Part shown: positions 21,639-29,829 of the stretch, one piece after another
Layout: every line of letters begins with the position of its first letter
Numbering within the stretch: position 1 is the first letter of the stretch
DNA from: a virus
Virus record (IMG/VR): IMGVR_UViG_3300007555_000003
Span: 1 to 64,000 of that record
Length of the DNA stretch: 64,000 nucleotides
Strand: one strand, 5' to 3'
The notes under the pieces: generated by a model
The model's input: only the letters and a program-made list of their open reading frames with translations
The model's database searches: none
Told to the model about the DNA's origin: nothing
Position numbers and translations under genes: made by a program

Positions 21639-23513
21639 ATGAAGATTAATATTATTACAAGGTGTACCAGAACAAGTAACCTTTTAACAATTAAAGAAGG
21701 AGTATTAAATGCGCCTAAGGGAGTAACAGTAAATTGGCACATTGTATTTGATACAGGAGCATTAAAGGATATTGATGCAGAGGTTCTCTCGAACTTAACA
21801 GATACTGTCAATGTCAAATTACATTTCGTAAAAGGACAAAGAGGAGGATTATTATATCCTGAAGTTTCTGATGTTATTAGAACAATCAAATCCGGTTGGA
21901 TCTATTTATTAGATGACGATAACATTATACATGAAGATTTTTATAAAACTATTAAAGCGAGTATAAAGAATCTTCCAATTGCACAGGTTCATATCGTTTC
22001 TCAATTAGTTGCAGGTAGAGATTTTACCGGGCAAGAAATTAGAGTAGCTAGTCGTGAAAATACTGCCTTTCAGAAAATTGACATTGCGCAGATGGTTATT
22101 AATAGAAGCATATTTGATACTCATTCATTTAGTGCAAATTATGCAGCAGACGGTTTCTTTATAGAAGAAGTATTAAAAACACACGGAGATGCATTCGTAT
22201 GGATTGATAAGGTTTTATGCCACTACAATTATTTAGAAAAAGTACCATCTGCTAAAATACCTAAAATACTTTATATAGGAAAAACTAAACCGGAATTAAA
22301 GTCTATAAAATATTTATCGTATGAAGCAGATGAATTAGACGTTAAATACTTAGAAGACGATAGTGAAGTAATTAACACAGTTACGTCGTTTAATCCTGAC
22401 GCAATTATTACAAATGGAGAATCATGGAAAGAGTTTCCTAACCTAGCTTCTCTTCCTCTTCAATTTAGAAAAAGGTGGTTTAATTCTGAGAACACGGAAA
22501 ATATAGGAAACACCGCATATTCCGTAGCAATGAATTCTATTCTATCTCCTTCTAACCTAGAAGATGATCAGATGATTTCATTCTTTACGCCTATATATAA
22601 TACTGGTGAAAAGTTATGGAACACATATAGATCCGTAAGAGATCAGACGTATAATAACTGGGAATGGGTTTTAGTAAATGATTCCACCGATGGAGGTAAA
22701 ACTTTAAAGATAGCAGAAGAAATCGCGCTAGTAGATCCAAGAGTAAAGGTGTATGATTTTAGAGAAAAATCAGGAGGATGTATTGGAGAATCTAAATACA
22801 GATGTTGTTCTCTTGCTAAAGGATATATTCTAGCAGAATTAGACCATGATGACTTATTGGTTAAAACATGTGCAGAAGATTTACATAATGCTGCACAGGC
22901 GCATCCTGATTGTGGTATGTTTTATGGAGATACTGCCGAGGTAAATGAAGAGTGGGAAAATCAAAGATATGGAGAAGGGTTTGCATTAGGATATGGTTCT
23001 TATAGAGAAGAAGAGTATGAAGGTAGAATGTTGTCACCTGCTAATCAACAGAATATTAATCCAAAAACAATCAGACATATTGTAGGAGTTCCAAATCACG
23101 TTAGAGCATGGAGAAGATCTACTTATTTTGAAATAGGAGGACATAACAGAAGTCTAACAATTGCAGATGATTTTGAATTAGTGATTAGAAGCTTCCTATA
23201 TTCTAAGATATGTAAAATACCTAAACTAAGCTATATTCAATTTCTCTATAATAATCAAGGTGGAAGAAACACTCATGATTTATCAAGAGCAGACATTCAA
23301 AGAAGAGTTAGAACAATAGCACAATATTATAATGAACAAATCAACGCTAGATTTATTGAATTAGGAATAGAAGATTGGGCATATAATGAAAGCCCTGACT
23401 ATCCTATCTCAGCTGAGTCAAGATATGGGGAAGAAGAAGGAGTTGCTAACGAAACATACACTGAAAAATCAGGAGTTGAAAAAAAAGTAACTAAATTAGA
23501 AAAAGTAAAATAA
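21639..23513 (+). CDS. two-domain glycosyltransferase (GT-A plus GT2)
   Basis: A 624-residue protein with two catalytic-looking domains. Domain 1 (about 1-205) is GT-A-like with YLLDDDNII (D92-D94). A 100-residue linker (IPKILYIGKTKPEL to FNPDAIITNGESW) resembles a nucleotide-binding half domain. Domain 2 (about 305-560) is a GT2 core: ISFFTPIYNTGEKLWNTYRS, WEWVLVNDSTDGG, ELDHDDLL (D402-H-D404-D405) and GVPNHVRAWRRS. The C-terminus is Lys/Glu-rich. Its stop overlaps the start of the lysyl-hydroxylase-like gene (TAATG), so the two products are probably made together. Glycosylation of hydroxylysine on the collagen fibre is my inference from this coupling. Confidence 0.82.
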   Translation: MKINIITRCTRTSNLLTIKEGVLNAPKGVTVNWHIVFDTGALKDIDAEVLSNLTDTVNVKLHFVKGQRGGLLYPEVSDVIRTIKSGWIYLLDDDNIIHEDFYKTIKASIKNLPIAQVHIVSQLVAGRDFTGQEIRVASRENTAFQKIDIAQMVINRSIFDTHSFSANYAADGFFIEEVLKTHGDAFVWIDKVLCHYNYLEKVPSAKIPKILYIGKTKPELKSIKYLSYEADELDVKYLEDDSEVINTVTSFNPDAIITNGESWKEFPNLASLPLQFRKRWFNSENTENIGNTAYSVAMNSILSPSNLEDDQMISFFTPIYNTGEKLWNTYRSVRDQTYNNWEWVLVNDSTDGGKTLKIAEEIALVDPRVKVYDFREKSGGCIGESKYRCCSLAKGYILAELDHDDLLVKTCAEDLHNAAQAHPDCGMFYGDTAEVNEEWENQRYGEGFALGYGSYREEEYEGRMLSPANQQNINPKTIRHIVGVPNHVRAWRRSTYFEIGGHNRSLTIADDFELVIRSFLYSKICKIPKLSYIQFLYNNQGGRNTHDLSRADIQRRVRTIAQYYNEQINARFIELGIEDWAYNESPDYPISAESRYGEEEGVANETYTEKSGVEKKVTKLEKVK

Positions 23514-24130
23514 TGGGAAAATACGTAGAAATTTTAGATGCAAGCGATTGGGATGCATGGTGTGACAAATACATCGATCCCCTTTTAAGAAAAGGAGAAT
23601 ATGAACTCATAGTTGACGAAGCGGCTCCGAGTGTTTTAGTATTTCCTTTATTTAAAGAACAGTTTTGTAAAGATCTAATTGAACTATGTGAAACTGAAGG
23701 AGAATGGACAGTAGATAGGCATGAATTTTATCCAACAACCGACATGCTCATTGAAAAAGTATGGATGACTGAAATTTACTCAAAAGTTCTTAATGAATTT
23801 GTTAGGCCATTAGGAATATGGTTCTGGACTTTAGAAGGAAAGCAGTGGAATTCTATGTCAGATGAAACATTTATTGTAAAGTATACTACAGAAACACAAG
23901 CGCACCTTTCTCTTCACCATGATAATAGCCATTTAACAACTGTTGTTAGAATGAATGAAGATTTTACAGGAGGTGGAACTTATTTCCCATTATATAAAGC
24001 AAATATTAGTCCTCCTAGAGTTGGAATGGCAGCTTTACATCCAGGCGCAATTACACATAGACATGGTGCAAAGCCTATTTTTTCAGGAACAAGGTATATT
24101 ACTGTAAGTTTCTGTAAGATGAGCGGATAA
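23513..24130 (+). CDS. procollagen lysyl-hydroxylase-like 2OG/Fe(II) dioxygenase
   Basis: A 205-residue protein whose last 90 residues match the catalytic domain of collagen lysyl hydroxylases (PLOD/LH). It contains FIVKYT, LHHDNSHLTTVVRMNEDF, GGGTYF, ALHPGAITHRHG and SGTRYITVSF. Aligned to human LH3, the iron ligands are H135, D137 and H184 (LH3 H667, D669, H719) and the 2-oxoglutarate Arg is R194 (R729). The H184-R194 spacing of 10 is identical. The family hydroxylates Lys in X-Lys-Gly, the position Lys takes in the collagen fibre 3 kb upstream. There is no signal peptide, so it should act in the cytoplasm before assembly. It is much shorter than animal LH (over 700 residues): only the dioxygenase domain is present, with a glycosyltransferase coupled just upstream. 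Confidence 0.85.
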   Translation: MGKYVEILDASDWDAWCDKYIDPLLRKGEYELIVDEAAPSVLVFPLFKEQFCKDLIELCETEGEWTVDRHEFYPTTDMLIEKVWMTEIYSKVLNEFVRPLGIWFWTLEGKQWNSMSDETFIVKYTTETQAHLSLHHDNSHLTTVVRMNEDFTGGGTYFPLYKANISPPRVGMAALHPGAITHRHGAKPIFSGTRYITVSFCKMSG

Positions 24131-24137
24131 ATAGAAT

Positions 24138-25091
24138 ATGAAGCAAATACAATCATTCAACCAATTTATTAACGAAAGCCTAAACGAAGATACTAATGAT
24201 CTTTTTAAAGTTTATCTAGCAATTGATCCCGACTCAGGTCACAGGTGGTGGTCTTATAAAGGATTTGCGTCCGATAATTTCTTTATACAAATTAATAAAG
24301 ACAATTATAAAGACATAGATATTAATCCAGACTATCCTATATTAACCTATAATTCAGGAGTAGTTGAAACCCTTTTAAAGGAAGGATTAGTTAAAAAAGA
24401 AAATGTATATAATAGACCAGAATTCATTAAGCAATCTGGATCTAAGGCAGAGTTTCATAAAATAGTCGATGGAGATGAAAACATTCCACAAACATGCCAT
24501 GACGAGAAAGAAGCTTTAGAAATTGGTTTTCCATTAATTGCAAAGCCAGCTGAAGGACATTCAGGTATTGGAATTCAGGTTTTTAAATCTCAGGAAGATT
24601 GGGATAAAGCTGATCATTCTAAATTTGACGTATATTCCGAATTCGTAGATAAGAAATCAGAGCATAGAATAATTAACTTTAAAGGAGATGCTTTCTTTTG
24701 GATGGAAAGAGAACCATTAAATGATAAAGCAAAATCAGGCGATGGTGACGGAAAAGAAGAAATGAATTTTAAATATATCAAAAGAGATATTACAACTCTT
24801 CCTGAAAAATTTAAAACACTAATAGAAAAATTCTGTGATAAGTTTAAAGATTTACCATATATATGTTTTGATATAATGGAAGATCAAGAAGGAAAATTGT
24901 ATATTATAGAAAGTAATTCTCAACCTGGAGTTCCTTATGATTCTACTGTGCAAATATACCGTAAAATATTTAAAGACTTTTACGGAAGAGAAGTAAACAA
25001 AGATACTGACAAGGCCCTAACAAAATTATCTAATGATTTAGATAAAAAAACTATAGAACTTGACAGCGAACGATTCGAAATAAAAGAATAA
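24138..25091 (+). CDS. RimK-like ATP-grasp ligase with capsid-targeting-like leader
   Basis: A 317-residue protein. The ATP-grasp core includes FPLIAKPAEGHSGIGIQVF (nucleotide-binding glycine loop), YSEFVDKKSEHRIIN, and a metal-binding end CFDIMEDQEGKLYIIESNSQPG. Such enzymes join a carboxylate to an amine, for example adding amino acids to peptides or proteins. The first residues, MKQIQSFNQFINES, look like the capsid-targeting leader of T4 internal proteins (MKTYQEFIAE), including an I-x-E site for the T4 gp21-type protease. It may therefore be packed in the head and injected. It follows the lysyl-hydroxylase-like gene by 7 bases. Confidence 0.78.
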   Translation: MKQIQSFNQFINESLNEDTNDLFKVYLAIDPDSGHRWWSYKGFASDNFFIQINKDNYKDIDINPDYPILTYNSGVVETLLKEGLVKKENVYNRPEFIKQSGSKAEFHKIVDGDENIPQTCHDEKEALEIGFPLIAKPAEGHSGIGIQVFKSQEDWDKADHSKFDVYSEFVDKKSEHRIINFKGDAFFWMEREPLNDKAKSGDGDGKEEMNFKYIKRDITTLPEKFKTLIEKFCDKFKDLPYICFDIMEDQEGKLYIIESNSQPGVPYDSTVQIYRKIFKDFYGREVNKDTDKALTKLSNDLDKKTIELDSERFEIKE

Positions 25092-25094
25092 ATT

Positions 25095-25319
25095 ATGGCA
25101 TATCCGGATATGACTTGTATGCATGTGAACTTATGGGTTCATCACATGGACATTGACAAACTGTTTGACTTTATAACAGAAAGAATTAAAGAACCACCTA
25201 GCTATTGGATTTCTAGAGAATCTTGTCCTTCTACTATAACAGGAGGATATGCAGAAATTAACGTATCATATAACACATACCTTATGATAAGACGTGTTAA
25301 AGAACACGGTCACTTTTAA
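25095..25319 (+). CDS. small hypothetical protein
   Basis: A 74-residue protein: a strand CMHVNLWVHH, a helix DIDKLFDFITERI, a linker with two Cys, and a second strand GYAEINVSYNTYLMIRRV. The arrangement resembles the small protein at 7555 and may be a remote paralogue. It starts 3 bases after the ATP-grasp stop and is probably co-translated with it. Function unknown. Confidence 0.55.
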   Translation: MAYPDMTCMHVNLWVHHMDIDKLFDFITERIKEPPSYWISRESCPSTITGGYAEINVSYNTYLMIRRVKEHGHF

Positions 25320-25335
25320 TTGAAACAATTCCAAA

Positions 25336-25372
25336 TGGAAGTGTATAGTTAAGTATAATTAATAAACTTCCA
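25336..25372 (+). promoter_or_regulatory. promoter-like box inside an inverted repeat
   Basis: TGGAAGT (25336-25342) and ACTTCCA (25366-25372) form a 7-bp inverted repeat whose loop holds AGTATAATT (25352-25360). The right arm ends 3 bases before the ATG at 25376. A read-through transcript could fold next to the start; one starting at the internal box could not. Confidence 0.4.
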
Positions 25373-25375
25373 AGT

Positions 25376-25843
25376 ATGAATAGATTATGGTTACGATTTG
25401 CGCTGTGTATTTACGCAATATTATATACAGTGTGTCTGCCACTAATCCTAGGCATAGAGGATAGTTATAGTGATTATCATCAATTAAAACCAATCTTATT
25501 CCCTTTATTAACAATAGGAGTTTCATTAGGATTATGGCTTCATCGTTCTATTGAATGGAAAATACCAGCATTCTTATTAATAATCATAGCAAGCTTTAGC
25601 GTTGCAAATTACCCTACAATACATAATATATCCGCTATTCTATTTTTTATGTCATCGACGTGGATTATGCTCTTTGATAAAAGATTTAAAATCTTTGGAA
25701 TAATATCCGCAATATTATATCCAACACTCTTTATAGACACTGAACAAAATTTATTCTTGTTTGAAGTGTTACAGATACCTATTCTTTCCTTTTATCATTT
25801 CTCTAGAGTAGTATACTTAATGAGATTAAAGAAGAAAATATAA
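25376..25843 (+). CDS. multi-pass membrane protein
   Basis: A 155-residue protein with four or five hydrophobic segments (about 8-28, 38-57, 63-80, 85-102, 108-124) separated by short charged loops, and a basic C-terminus YLMRLKKKI. No family is recognised. It has its own promoter-like box. A role in the host inner membrane is implied by the hydrophobicity; nothing more can be said. Confidence 0.65.
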   Translation: MNRLWLRFALCIYAILYTVCLPLILGIEDSYSDYHQLKPILFPLLTIGVSLGLWLHRSIEWKIPAFLLIIIASFSVANYPTIHNISAILFFMSSTWIMLFDKRFKIFGIISAILYPTLFIDTEQNLFLFEVLQIPILSFYHFSRVVYLMRLKKKI

Positions 25844-25872
25844 ACAATTACACATATTTGAGTATAATCTAT

Positions 25873-26121
25873 ATGGCAAAGAAGAAAAAGAAGCTAGAGA
25901 TTATTCACGTTAAGAAGCCAATTATTGGCGAAACGTACTATTTCTATTTCGCAGGATCATGGGAAGTAGGAAAGTTAGAATGCACCTCTGACAAATTAAC
26001 AGAAACATACGGCCATCGATGGTTTACATTTGTTAATGGAAATTATGGAAGACAAATGAGATATCCAGTCTCTATTTATAATATTAGAAAAACTCACCCA
26101 AAACAAGAAAAAGATGTATAG
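25873..26121 (+). CDS. small basic protein, unknown
   Basis: The start is the ATG at 25873 (82 residues, MAKKKKKLEIIHVKKP). The in-frame TTG at 25858 lies in a promoter-like TTTGAGTATAAT sequence and is rejected. The body is beta-rich with many aromatics (GETYYFYFAGSWEVGKL, HRWFTFVNGNYGRQ), resembling a small SH3- or Tudor-like barrel. It overlaps the following exonuclease gene by 8 bases. Function unknown. Confidence 0.6.
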   Translation: MAKKKKKLEIIHVKKPIIGETYYFYFAGSWEVGKLECTSDKLTETYGHRWFTFVNGNYGRQMRYPVSIYNIRKTHPKQEKDV

Positions 26122-26860
26122 TATTTCAGATTTAAAAAACATGTTATTTATTGACATTGAAACGTCAACTGCTGCAAAGGACTTAGATAGCTTTGCAGAG
26201 ATTATTGGAGAAAACGCATACTCTCATTGGGAAAAGAAAGCAAAGTACGGTAGACAAAGTAAATCAGAGTATGAAGGAGTTTCAGATGCTGATATGTATA
26301 TCAAGGATGCTGCCCTTTATCCTGAATTCGGAAGAGCAGTAGTTATTACAATTGGACAAGTCACCTTCCCAGATGGCATTACACCTACCCCTAAAGTAAA
26401 GTCTTTTTATGGAGATGATGAAAAGAATACTCTAAAGGAATTTATGGATACGATGGCATTAATCTTTAAGGCAAATCCTAAAATTCAAATAGTAGGTCAT
26501 AACATTAAAGGCTTTGATATGCCTTACCTGATTAAAAGATCTATTATTCAAGGTGTAGAAATTCCACAGCAACTACATTTACAGAAACTTAAACCATGGG
26601 AAAACTGTCTATTAGATACTAATGAAATATGGAAGTTTGGTGGATGGAACGGTGCTTCACTTTCTATGATCTGTGATCTTTTACAGATACCTTCTCCTAA
26701 ACAAAACATGTATGGTGGTGAAGTATCAGAAGCATATTATGCTGGAAGATTAGAAGAAATTAAAGACTATTGTGAAGATGATGTTATTGGAACTATGAAT
26801 GTCTTATTGAAAATGTCAGATATGGAACTAGTATCTAAAGTAGTAGAAGTTCCATTTTAA
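26114..26860 (+). CDS. DEDDy-type 3'-5' exonuclease
   Basis: A 248-residue exonuclease of the DnaQ-like fold. ExoI motif FIDIETST gives D14 and E16. ExoII is GHNIKGFDMPYL (about 131-142), and ExoIII is YCEDDVIGT (about 219-227), with Tyr in the DEDDy arrangement. It resembles PolB-type proofreading domains found as stand-alone phage proteins. It could proofread phage replication, trim ends or degrade DNA. No polymerase lies in this window. The conserved promoter repeat follows immediately. Confidence 0.82.
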   Translation: MYSISDLKNMLFIDIETSTAAKDLDSFAEIIGENAYSHWEKKAKYGRQSKSEYEGVSDADMYIKDAALYPEFGRAVVITIGQVTFPDGITPTPKVKSFYGDDEKNTLKEFMDTMALIFKANPKIQIVGHNIKGFDMPYLIKRSIIQGVEIPQQLHLQKLKPWENCLLDTNEIWKFGGWNGASLSMICDLLQIPSPKQNMYGGEVSEAYYAGRLEEIKDYCEDDVIGTMNVLLKMSDMELVSKVVEVPF

Positions 26861-26865
26861 TTTAA

Positions 26866-26934
26866 ACTTTTTTGAAAATAAACAGTTAAAAGTTTTTTTA
26901 TCTCAGAATTTTTGCTTATATTAGTATAGTAATT
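26866..26934 (+). promoter_or_regulatory. conserved long promoter repeat, copy A
   Basis: About 69 bases nearly identical to copies at 32742 and 33186. The shared blocks are AAAATAAACAG, a T-run with TTTTTTTATCTCA, and TTTTGCTTATATTAGTATAG. The AGTATAG core is 27 bases before the ATG at 26950. This is a strong candidate for an early or middle promoter with an upstream factor site. Confidence 0.7.
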
Positions 26935-26949
26935 AAAAAATAAAGAAAT

Positions 26950-27234
26950 ATGTTTGAAGACTTCGAAGACCAAAACAACGATGAGCACGATGAAATAGCT
27001 CAAATTCAAAAAAATGCAGATATGGAAAATAACCTTCACGAACTGAAAGATAAACTAGTTAGAAATAACTGGGATATGATCTTAGAAAAAGGAGTTGACT
27101 TTAAATCAATGCAAGACAACGGCATAGAAATAGAACCGATTATCAGAACATTACAGCAAATGTTAGATTGGTTTCAGGAATCTGAAGAATATGAAAAATG
27201 TGCACATCTTAAAAATATTCTAGACAATAAATAA
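26950..27234 (+). CDS. small acidic protein with UVR-like C-terminal motif
   Basis: A 94-residue acidic protein, starting MFEDFEDQNNDEHDE. The centre is helical (MENNLHELKDKLVRNNWDMI). The C-terminus WFQESEEYEKCAHLKNIL shares the Y-E-[KR]-C helix with the proteins at 5731, 28185 and 28788. It follows promoter repeat copy A, so it is probably expressed strongly and early. The UVR resemblance suggests a protein-binding adaptor, perhaps for a Clp or nuclease partner; this is inference. Confidence 0.68.
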   Translation: MFEDFEDQNNDEHDEIAQIQKNADMENNLHELKDKLVRNNWDMILEKGVDFKSMQDNGIEIEPIIRTLQQMLDWFQESEEYEKCAHLKNILDNK

Positions 27235-27252
27235 AATGTGTATAAATATATC

Positions 27253-27447
27253 ATGGAAGAACAATTATTAAAAGTCATTGCGGAGCAACTTACGAGAATT
27301 GCAGATCTTATGGAAAACCAACAGAAAAGAGATGTGGTTGAAAAAAGAAAGAGCATTAAAGTCGTTAAGGAAGCCGTAAAGAAAAGAAAGAATGAACTAC
27401 TACGAACTGCTGCAGATAGACAAGTCAGCAAGCCAAGCCGAGATTAA
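27253..27447 (+). CDS. small helical basic protein
   Basis: A 64-residue protein starting MEEQLLKVIAEQLTRI. The GTG at 27238 in frame would add 5 residues, but the ATG is preferred. The N-terminal half has leucine/isoleucine heptad spacing, and the second half is Lys/Arg-rich (VEKRKSIKVVKEAVKKRKN). It overlaps the dnaJ-like gene by 56 bases in another frame. It might be a small DNA-binding or adaptor coiled coil. Confidence 0.5.
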   Translation: MEEQLLKVIAEQLTRIADLMENQQKRDVVEKRKSIKVVKEAVKKRKNELLRTAADRQVSKPSRD

Positions 27448-28192
27448 GAAGGCCTATCGTAAGCTAGCAAAGCAATATCATCCCGATACTGTCGAAGGGG
27501 ATGAGTCTTCATTTAAAGAAATAGTTACAGCATACGAGGTTTTATCTGACGAGAACAGAAAAAGAAAGTACGATATTGAATTAGGATATAAGTCTTCTGG
27601 CAATCCATTTCATAGTTGGTTTCAAAACGGAGAAGGATCCTTCAGTGATATGTTCAATGATGCGTTTGGTTCTTCTTCAAAAGGAAGAGACGTTACGGTT
27701 AGAATGACAATAACTCTAGAAGAATCTTACCATGGAACTCAAAAGAGAGTAGACATAGGTTCTAAAAAACTAAACGTTAATATACCTAAAGGAGTTTATG
27801 AAGGTATGAAGTTAAAGATTAGTGGAAAAGGTCAACCTCATCCTGCTAATTCATCTGCACCCAAAGGAGATCTAATCATTATAATTAATTTAAAATATGA
27901 TGATAGGATTATATTAAACGGAAATGACATCTATGTAGATGCAAATGTTCCTTTTTATGATATGATTCTAGGAACTGAAATAGAAATCAATACGCCTTTT
28001 TATAAAATAAAGGTAAATGTACCTCCAAATTCACAGAATAATAAGATATTAAGAATAAGTGGTAAAGGATTTCCGATATATAGTATGAATACTTATGGTA
28101 ACCTTATGGTGAAGTTAAATGCATTTAATCCACCCCTTAAAGATTCACAAATAGAACTAATAAAAAAAATAAAAGAAATAGACAATGAATGA
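27392..28192 (+). CDS. DnaJ/CbpA-type co-chaperone
   Basis: A 266-residue J-domain protein. Residues 1-65 are a J domain with HPD at 30-32 (AKQYHPD), then a short Gly/Ser/Phe-rich linker (NPFHSWFQNGEGSF). Residues 95-266 form the two beta domains that bind clients (VDIGSKKLNVNIPKGVYEGMKL, then KVNVPPNSQNNKILRISGKG). There is no zinc-finger domain, so it is CbpA-like. It should stimulate host DnaK, for instance in replication complex remodelling or folding of large fibres. No phage DnaK is visible here. Confidence 0.88.
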   Translation: MNYYELLQIDKSASQAEIKKAYRKLAKQYHPDTVEGDESSFKEIVTAYEVLSDENRKRKYDIELGYKSSGNPFHSWFQNGEGSFSDMFNDAFGSSSKGRDVTVRMTITLEESYHGTQKRVDIGSKKLNVNIPKGVYEGMKLKISGKGQPHPANSSAPKGDLIIIINLKYDDRIILNGNDIYVDANVPFYDMILGTEIEINTPFYKIKVNVPPNSQNNKILRISGKGFPIYSMNTYGNLMVKLNAFNPPLKDSQIELIKKIKEIDNE

Positions 28193-28490
28193 TTTACCAG
28201 ATTTTGACGAATGGGATAATTCAGATACTAATAGACATAATCCAGAATTTGAAGTTAACAACAGCGTAGAATCAATCGCGTTTATTGAAAAATTGAAATC
28301 ATCATCCAAAGAGATAATGATGGACTTAATTTATAAGGCTATAATTGAAAATGAAATGGGAGCATTAAACAATAATTCTCCTAAAGAAGAAAAAATAGCA
28401 GCACTAGAAACGGTTATCAAATATTTCGCAGAACAAGAAGAATATGAAAGATGCCATGAACTTAAAAAAATCATAAGTAATATATGTTAA
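28185..28490 (+). CDS. small acidic protein with UVR-like C-terminal motif
   Basis: A 101-residue acidic protein, starting MNDLPDFDEWDNSD and overlapping the dnaJ-like gene by 8 bases. The C-terminus YFAEQEEYERCHELKKII is the same helix seen in the proteins at 5731, 26950 and 28788. The middle (SKEIMMDLIYKAIIENE) is helical. Being co-translated with DnaJ and bS21 suggests a chaperone- or ribosome-linked adaptor, which is only a guess. Confidence 0.65.
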   Translation: MNDLPDFDEWDNSDTNRHNPEFEVNNSVESIAFIEKLKSSSKEIMMDLIYKAIIENEMGALNNNSPKEEKIAALETVIKYFAEQEEYERCHELKKIISNIC

Positions 28491-28681
28491 TAATTAATGT
28501 AGATAAAGGGAATATAGAAAAAGCTTTAAAACAGTATAAGCGTAAAACCATTAAGACCAAACAAATGAAAAAGGTCAGAGATGAGAAGCAGTATACGAAG
28601 CCCTCTGCATTAAAGAGACTTAAGTTCCAAAAGGCAATATATCTTCAAAAGAAATCTGACGCCGAAAACAAGGACAAGTAG
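28484..28681 (+). CDS. rpsU: ribosomal protein bS21 homologue
   Basis: A 65-residue protein matching bacterial bS21: MLIINVDKGNIEKALKQYKRK at the start, KTKQMKKVRDEKQYTKPSAL in the middle and a Lys-rich helix at the end. The N-terminus MLII and the KPS-x-x-[KR] segment are typical of Bacteroidota bS21. bS21 sits on the 30S platform beside the 3' end of 16S rRNA and affects mRNA choice. A phage copy could replace host bS21 and bias initiation to phage mRNAs. It overlaps the previous gene by 7 bases. bS21 is known from other phages; its pairing with the S1-like gene at 47813 adds interest. Confidence 0.9.
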   Translation: MLIINVDKGNIEKALKQYKRKTIKTKQMKKVRDEKQYTKPSALKRLKFQKAIYLQKKSDAENKDK

Positions 28682-28735
28682 AAATATAATAACATATTTT
28701 TTTACTTCATTTTACCTTAGACCTTACCGGAATTA

Positions 28736-28743
28736 AATATATA
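28736..28743 (+). promoter_or_regulatory. AATATATA late-type box
   Basis: Lies in the short gap after bS21, 52 bases before the preferred ATG at 28788. Confidence 0.3.
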
Positions 28744-28787
28744 AATTGAGATTATTTATATCTCGATATAAAAAAATATACTTTGTA

Positions 28788-29045
28788 ATGAAGGAATCTT
28801 TTAGTGATGACAAAGACGCATTGATGAGATCAAGCTATTATACTATCACAAGAAATTTTACTAAAACCATTAATAGATTTGTTGTATTCAGCGAAGGCAA
28901 GAATACGATAGAAATCCCTCATGGCGAAGGACAAAGAAGCAAGTTCATAGATATTATTATAGAATATTTTGAAGAACTTGAGGAGTATGAAAAATGTGAT
29001 ACGTTATTGCAGCTTAAAAAAACGGTAATAATGGCAGGAGACTAA
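28788..29045 (+). CDS. small protein with UVR-like C-terminal motif
   Basis: An 85-residue protein starting MKESFSDDKDAL. The in-frame TTG at 28746 would add 14 residues but lies just after a promoter-like box, so I use the ATG. The C-terminal part YFEELEEYEKCDTLLQLKK carries the Y-E-K-C helix shared with 5731, 26950 and 28185. The centre is more beta-like (TRNFTKTINRFVVFSEGKN). Function unknown; probably a paralogue of the other three. Confidence 0.62.
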   Translation: MKESFSDDKDALMRSSYYTITRNFTKTINRFVVFSEGKNTIEIPHGEGQRSKFIDIIIEYFEELEEYEKCDTLLQLKKTVIMAGD

Positions 29046-29059
29046 AAAAATTAAACTCA

Positions 29060-29788
29060 ATGAGCAGAAACAATTCAAATAATAAATCTTCATCTAGTTC
29101 CGATGGACCTAGAAGAAGAAGATACGGAATAAAAGAAGCAGAATTAAAAGGAGTACAATTAAGACAATCCCAAAAGAAATATACAAACACAATACTAGAG
29201 AATCAGATAACGTTTTGCACAGGTCCAGCTGGAACATCCAAAACATTTACAGCGTGTTATACTGCACTTCTCCTCTTAGCTAGAAAAGAGATTTCACAAA
29301 TAGTATTATGTAAACCCATTCAGGAAGCAGGTGAAAAGTTAGGATTTTTACCAGGAGATATCGCAGACAAGATAGATCCATTCATGCAATCATACATATC
29401 GAACATTACAAAAATAGTAGGAGCTGAAATAGCACAAACTCTCGTAGAGAAAGAAGTTATTGTATTTAGACCAATGGCATATATGAGAGGTGATACGTTT
29501 GACGGATCGTTAATGGTATTAGATGAGGCACAGAATGCTACGTTTAAACAGTTAATGTTATTTGTAACAAGAATGGGTAAAGACTCTAAGGTTATAGTAA
29601 CTGGAGATGTTAGTCAGCATGATATATCTAAAGCCAATGTTGGTTTACCTTCGTTTACTGAATTAATGACAGGTATTAAAGGAATAGGTGTGCATGAATT
29701 TACTGAAAAAGATATTGTTAGAGCAAAGATCCTTCAGGAAGTCGTAAAGAGATATGACAAGTGGAAGGAAAACCACGAGCCTAAATAA
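29060..29788 (+). CDS. phoH: PhoH-family ATPase
   Basis: A 242-residue PhoH-like P-loop ATPase. Walker A is GPAGTSKT (55-62), followed by the family signature KPIQEAGEKLGFLPGD and a Walker B/DEAQN segment (about 152-158). The VTGDVSQHD segment is the sensor region. The first 30 residues are a Ser/Asn-rich, basic disordered tail. PhoH proteins are frequent in marine phages; RNA helicase or RNase-associated activity has been suggested but the phage role is unsettled. It is part of a replication/RNA cluster with the following RNase HII. Confidence 0.92.
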   Translation: MSRNNSNNKSSSSSDGPRRRRYGIKEAELKGVQLRQSQKKYTNTILENQITFCTGPAGTSKTFTACYTALLLLARKEISQIVLCKPIQEAGEKLGFLPGDIADKIDPFMQSYISNITKIVGAEIAQTLVEKEVIVFRPMAYMRGDTFDGSLMVLDEAQNATFKQLMLFVTRMGKDSKVIVTGDVSQHDISKANVGLPSFTELMTGIKGIGVHEFTEKDIVRAKILQEVVKRYDKWKENHEPK

Positions 29789-29829
29789 ACATTTCACTAA
29801 ATGTGTGTATAACTCCTATAAAACTTAAT

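Noticed and set aside
23513-24130. Prolyl 4-hydroxylase call
   Set aside because: The segments HHD-S-x-x-T, GGGTYF, HPGAITHRHG and GTRYITVSF fit the lysyl hydroxylase (PLOD) catalytic domain better, and collagen Pro here is mainly at X, not the Y position used by P4H.
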